A stretch of DNA of 64,000 nt, taken from positions 2,947,370 through 3,011,369 of the forward strand of contig NC_020055.1 of the NCBI RefSeq assembly GCF_000331025.1, given 5' to 3'. Positions 62,156 through 64,000 of the stretch are shown here, piece after piece. The DNA comes from Maridesulfovibrio hydrothermalis AM13 = DSM 14728 (GTDB lineage: Bacteria > Desulfobacterota > Desulfovibrionia > Desulfovibrionales > Desulfovibrionaceae). A model generated the notes under the pieces. It searched no databases. It saw only the letters and a program-made list of their open reading frames with translations, and was not told where the DNA came from. Every line of letters begins with the position of its first letter. Positions within the stretch are counted from its first letter, which is position 1. The position numbers were made by a program, and so were the translations under genes.

Positions 62156-62220
62156 TTTATTATTTTCCTTATATTTATGAGTCATCAGCCAAGGAACCAT
62201 GAACCATCCTCCAACGACAA

Positions 62221-62253
62221 ACAGGAAAAACTTTTAAAAAAAGTGTTTCCTGT
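62221..62253. terminator. Inverted repeat upstream of dgt
   Basis: ACAGGAAAAACTTTT and AAAAGTGTTTCCTGT (one mismatch) can pair. It lies 149 bases after the stop of the disulfide oxidoreductase gene and 66 bases before the dgt start. It may end the upstream transcript or be regulatory; evidence is weak. Confidence 0.35.
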
Positions 62254-62401
62254 CCAAGCTCTCCCTTTCTGAAACTTATAATGGTCCGGAGCTGATTTTG
62301 AAAGATTTAATTAGTCAGAAAATCCTGATGCATATCAAATACAGATTGATTACAAAAAACACCACTGAAATTATACACCAAGCTACGCACTTAAAGACTG
62401 G

Positions 62402-63835
62402 TTAACCCCGATATGAAAAGAGCAGCCTCAAAATTTTACGGACTTTGTCAGAAAATATTTTTTCTCCGATTAATTTCCCTGCAACTTTTTTATTCATCTC
62501 AGAAAGAGTCGGGTAAGGATGAATTGCTCCGGCCAGTGTGGCCAGACCAACCTTTCCGTTCACCGCTGCAACCCATTCGCTGAGCAGTTCCCCGGCGTGA
62601 ACTGCAACTATCTGGCAGCCAAGAGGTTTTCCTTTTTTATTAAGTAGAAGTTTAATACGCCCTCTGATTTCACCTTCCGCAAGCGCACGGTCACTGGTTG
62701 AAAACTCCTCCACCACCGTGCTGTATTCAATGCCTTCGGCTGTCGCAGCCTTTTCATTCATGCCTACACCGGCAAGTTCCGGATCAGTGTAGGTACACCA
62801 GGGAAGCCAAGTATAATCAGCCTTACGCGGAAAACGAAATACAGCATTAGAAACAACAATACCACCCTCATACCCTGCGGCGTGAGTGAAGCGGTATTTT
62901 CCAATAACATCACCGGCAGCATAAATATCAGCAACGCTGGTCCTCATACGTGCATCAACTTCGATAGAACCACGGTTAAGAGTAACCCCGATATTATCAA
63001 GGCCGAGTCCTTCGATATTGGACTTGCGCCCCATAGCAACCAAAAGTCTGCTTCCGCACACAGTCTGGCGTTCACCGGAAACTTCGAGATCCACTTCGAC
63101 TCCACCTTCCGCATTTCGGACTTCTTCTATTTTTGAGCTGAGGATAAATTTTACACCGTTATCCTCCATGCCTTCCATGACAACACGGGCCATATCCGCA
63201 TCTTCTTTGCTTAAAATCTGGTTACTGCGTTGAATGACTGTCACTGCGCAACCAAGACGCTGAAAGGCTTGTGCCATTTCAACGGCAATAGGCCCGCCGC
63301 CTAAAACAATCATAGATGAGGGAAGACTCTCTAATGAAAAAACATCCATATTGGTCAAATATGAAACTTCATCCAAACCTTTAACAGGCGGAGCAAAAGG
63401 CGAGGAACCTGTAGCAATTACCCATGCACGGGCGGAAATTTTTTTTCCGTTAAGAATAATGGTGTGTTTATCTGAAAAAGAGCAGTCTCCAAATTGTACA
63501 TCAACTCCCAGAGAGTTAAACCGCTCTACAGAATCATGCACCTGAATGGCCGCGATTACTTCCGCAATACGCTTGGCTACCTGCGAATAATCCACAGGTG
63601 ACAGGTCAACAGCAGGGAGGCCGAAATCCTGCGCCCGCTGCATAAGATGCCTCACCCGCGCGGTTCTGATCAGAGTCTTGCTGGGCACACATCCGTAATG
63701 CAGGCAATCTCCGCCGAGACGGTCTTCCTTTTCTACCAGCAAAACTTTTACGCCAAGTTGTGATGCTCCGGAAGAAACCGTTAAACCAGCTGCGCCGCCG
63801 CCTATCACACCCAGATCATAATCATACTTAGACAT
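62402..63835 (-). CDS. FAD-dependent pyridine nucleotide-disulfide oxidoreductase
   Basis: Predicted 477-residue flavoprotein. The N-terminal FAD site is GGGAAGLTVSSGAS, the redox-active disulfide is GGDCLHYGCVPSKTLI (two Cys four residues apart), the NAD-binding motif is VLGGGPIAVEMAQAFQRLG near 178, and the second FAD site is IYAAGDVIGKYRFTH. The C-terminus has HPYPTLSEMNKK, as in mercuric reductase-like members rather than classic lipoamide dehydrogenase. No Hg- or lipoyl-related gene is adjacent, so substrate is unknown. RBS AGGG before ATG. Confidence 0.92.
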   Translation of the reverse strand: MSKYDYDLGVIGGGAAGLTVSSGASQLGVKVLLVEKEDRLGGDCLHYGCVPSKTLIRTARVRHLMQRAQDFGLPAVDLSPVDYSQVAKRIAEVIAAIQVHDSVERFNSLGVDVQFGDCSFSDKHTIILNGKKISARAWVIATGSSPFAPPVKGLDEVSYLTNMDVFSLESLPSSMIVLGGGPIAVEMAQAFQRLGCAVTVIQRSNQILSKEDADMARVVMEGMEDNGVKFILSSKIEEVRNAEGGVEVDLEVSGERQTVCGSRLLVAMGRKSNIEGLGLDNIGVTLNRGSIEVDARMRTSVADIYAAGDVIGKYRFTHAAGYEGGIVVSNAVFRFPRKADYTWLPWCTYTDPELAGVGMNEKAATAEGIEYSTVVEEFSTSDRALAEGEIRGRIKLLLNKKGKPLGCQIVAVHAGELLSEWVAAVNGKVGLATLAGAIHPYPTLSEMNKKVAGKLIGEKIFSDKVRKILRLLFSYRG

Positions 63836-63849
63836 ATGTACCCTGCACG

Positions 63850-64000
63850 TTAGATATGAAGCAGACCTCTAAGGGCCGCCCCGTAAAGCCCGCTATCCTG
63901 ATTGTCATTTAAAAATACCGGAATTCTTTTAAGCAAATCTTTCATTGAACTTGAGCGTAGAAATTCCTCCATAAAAACAGGCTGATCAACAACAAAAGGA
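63850..64000 (-). CDS. glk: Glucokinase (3-prime end only)
   Basis: The last 50 codons of a gene that continues beyond the window. The frame ends in SMKDLLKRIPVFLNDNQDSGLYGAALRGLLHI, matching the C-terminal segment of Glk-type glucokinases (IPV followed by GLxGAA). It would phosphorylate glucose with ATP. Only the end is present, so the call rests on this motif. It lies 14 bases before the oxidoreductase start and may be cotranscribed. Confidence 0.6.
   Translation of the reverse strand, partial: PFVVDQPVFMEEFLRSSSMKDLLKRIPVFLNDNQDSGLYGAALRGLLHI

Noticed and set aside
1-64000. tRNA, rRNA, tmRNA, signal recognition particle RNA, CRISPR and insertion sequences
   Set aside because: Looked for by eye in the intergenic gaps, including next to dnaX where the signal recognition particle RNA often lies; none seen. 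A tRNAscan or Infernal run would be decisive.

Overview
The window looks like chromosome of a marine, Desulfovibrio-type sulfate reducer (Maridesulfovibrio / Desulfovibrio sensu lato). This is inferred from a class III tetrahaem cytochrome c3 at 51 kb, many sigma-70/sigma-54 regulated short operons, moderate GC content, and lineage-typical arrangements such as hom next to an archaeal-type phosphoglycerate mutase. No tRNA, rRNA, CRISPR array, prophage or insertion sequence was seen.

Layout. 0-3.7 kb (minus): small housekeeping genes (DUF465, DUF167/YggU, DivIVA, YggT), a HAD phosphatase and two unrecognised proteins. 3.8 kb (plus): TatA with a strong terminator. 4.2-9.9 kb (minus): operon of a beta-CASP metallo-hydrolase, rsmD, coaD, miaA and two exported proteins. 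10.1-13.8 kb (plus): LOG-family protein, DMT exporter, a ribbon-helix-helix protein and an orphan WtpA-type tungstate-binding protein. 13.9-33.5 kb (minus): a large exopolysaccharide locus of exosortase type (flippase, two heparinase II/III-like lyases, ExeA-like ATPase, CpsD-like kinase, Wzz, outer-membrane barrel, Wza-like protein, glycosylphosphotransferase, TPR lipoprotein, exosortase-EpsI fusion, O-antigen ligase/polymerase, GT4). 33.7-36 kb (plus): EAL-CBS-GGDEF protein. 36.2-43.6 kb (minus): recD2, recR, ybaB, dnaX, ilvE and a CBM48 protein. 43.9-49.3 kb (plus): alanine-type aminotransferase, hom, apgM, thioesterase, amidohydrolase. 49.4-57.4 kb (minus): TetR/PNPOx/DUF2867 operon, cytochrome c3, BMP-type nucleoside ABC transporter and a xanthine-guanine phosphoribosyltransferase. 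57.8-60.8 kb (plus): GGDEF protein and S9 peptidase. 60.8-64 kb (minus): dGTPase-like protein, disulfide oxidoreductase and the 3' end of a glucokinase gene.

Most interesting observation. The roughly 550-base gap between the DMT exporter and the ribbon-helix-helix gene (11705-12257) appears to encode, on the minus strand, a small RNA of about 135 nt. It has a near-consensus sigma-54 promoter (11950-11967), an intrinsic terminator (11806-11845) and three exposed C-rich segments complementary to Shine-Dalgarno sequences. Two perfect palindromes (12010-12023 and 12037-12056) lie about 78 and 108 bases upstream of the predicted start, where enhancer-binding proteins normally bind. The arrangement resembles that of the Vibrio Qrr small RNAs under LuxO, but the RNA sequence itself does not look like Qrr.

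Genes working together. The exosortase locus has initiation, flipping, polymerisation, export and regulation functions, plus a probable protein-sorting enzyme whose substrates are not in the window. The BMP transporter and gpt suggest purine salvage. hom plus apgM suggest a threonine-pathway operon in which the mutase relative may act as homoserine kinase.
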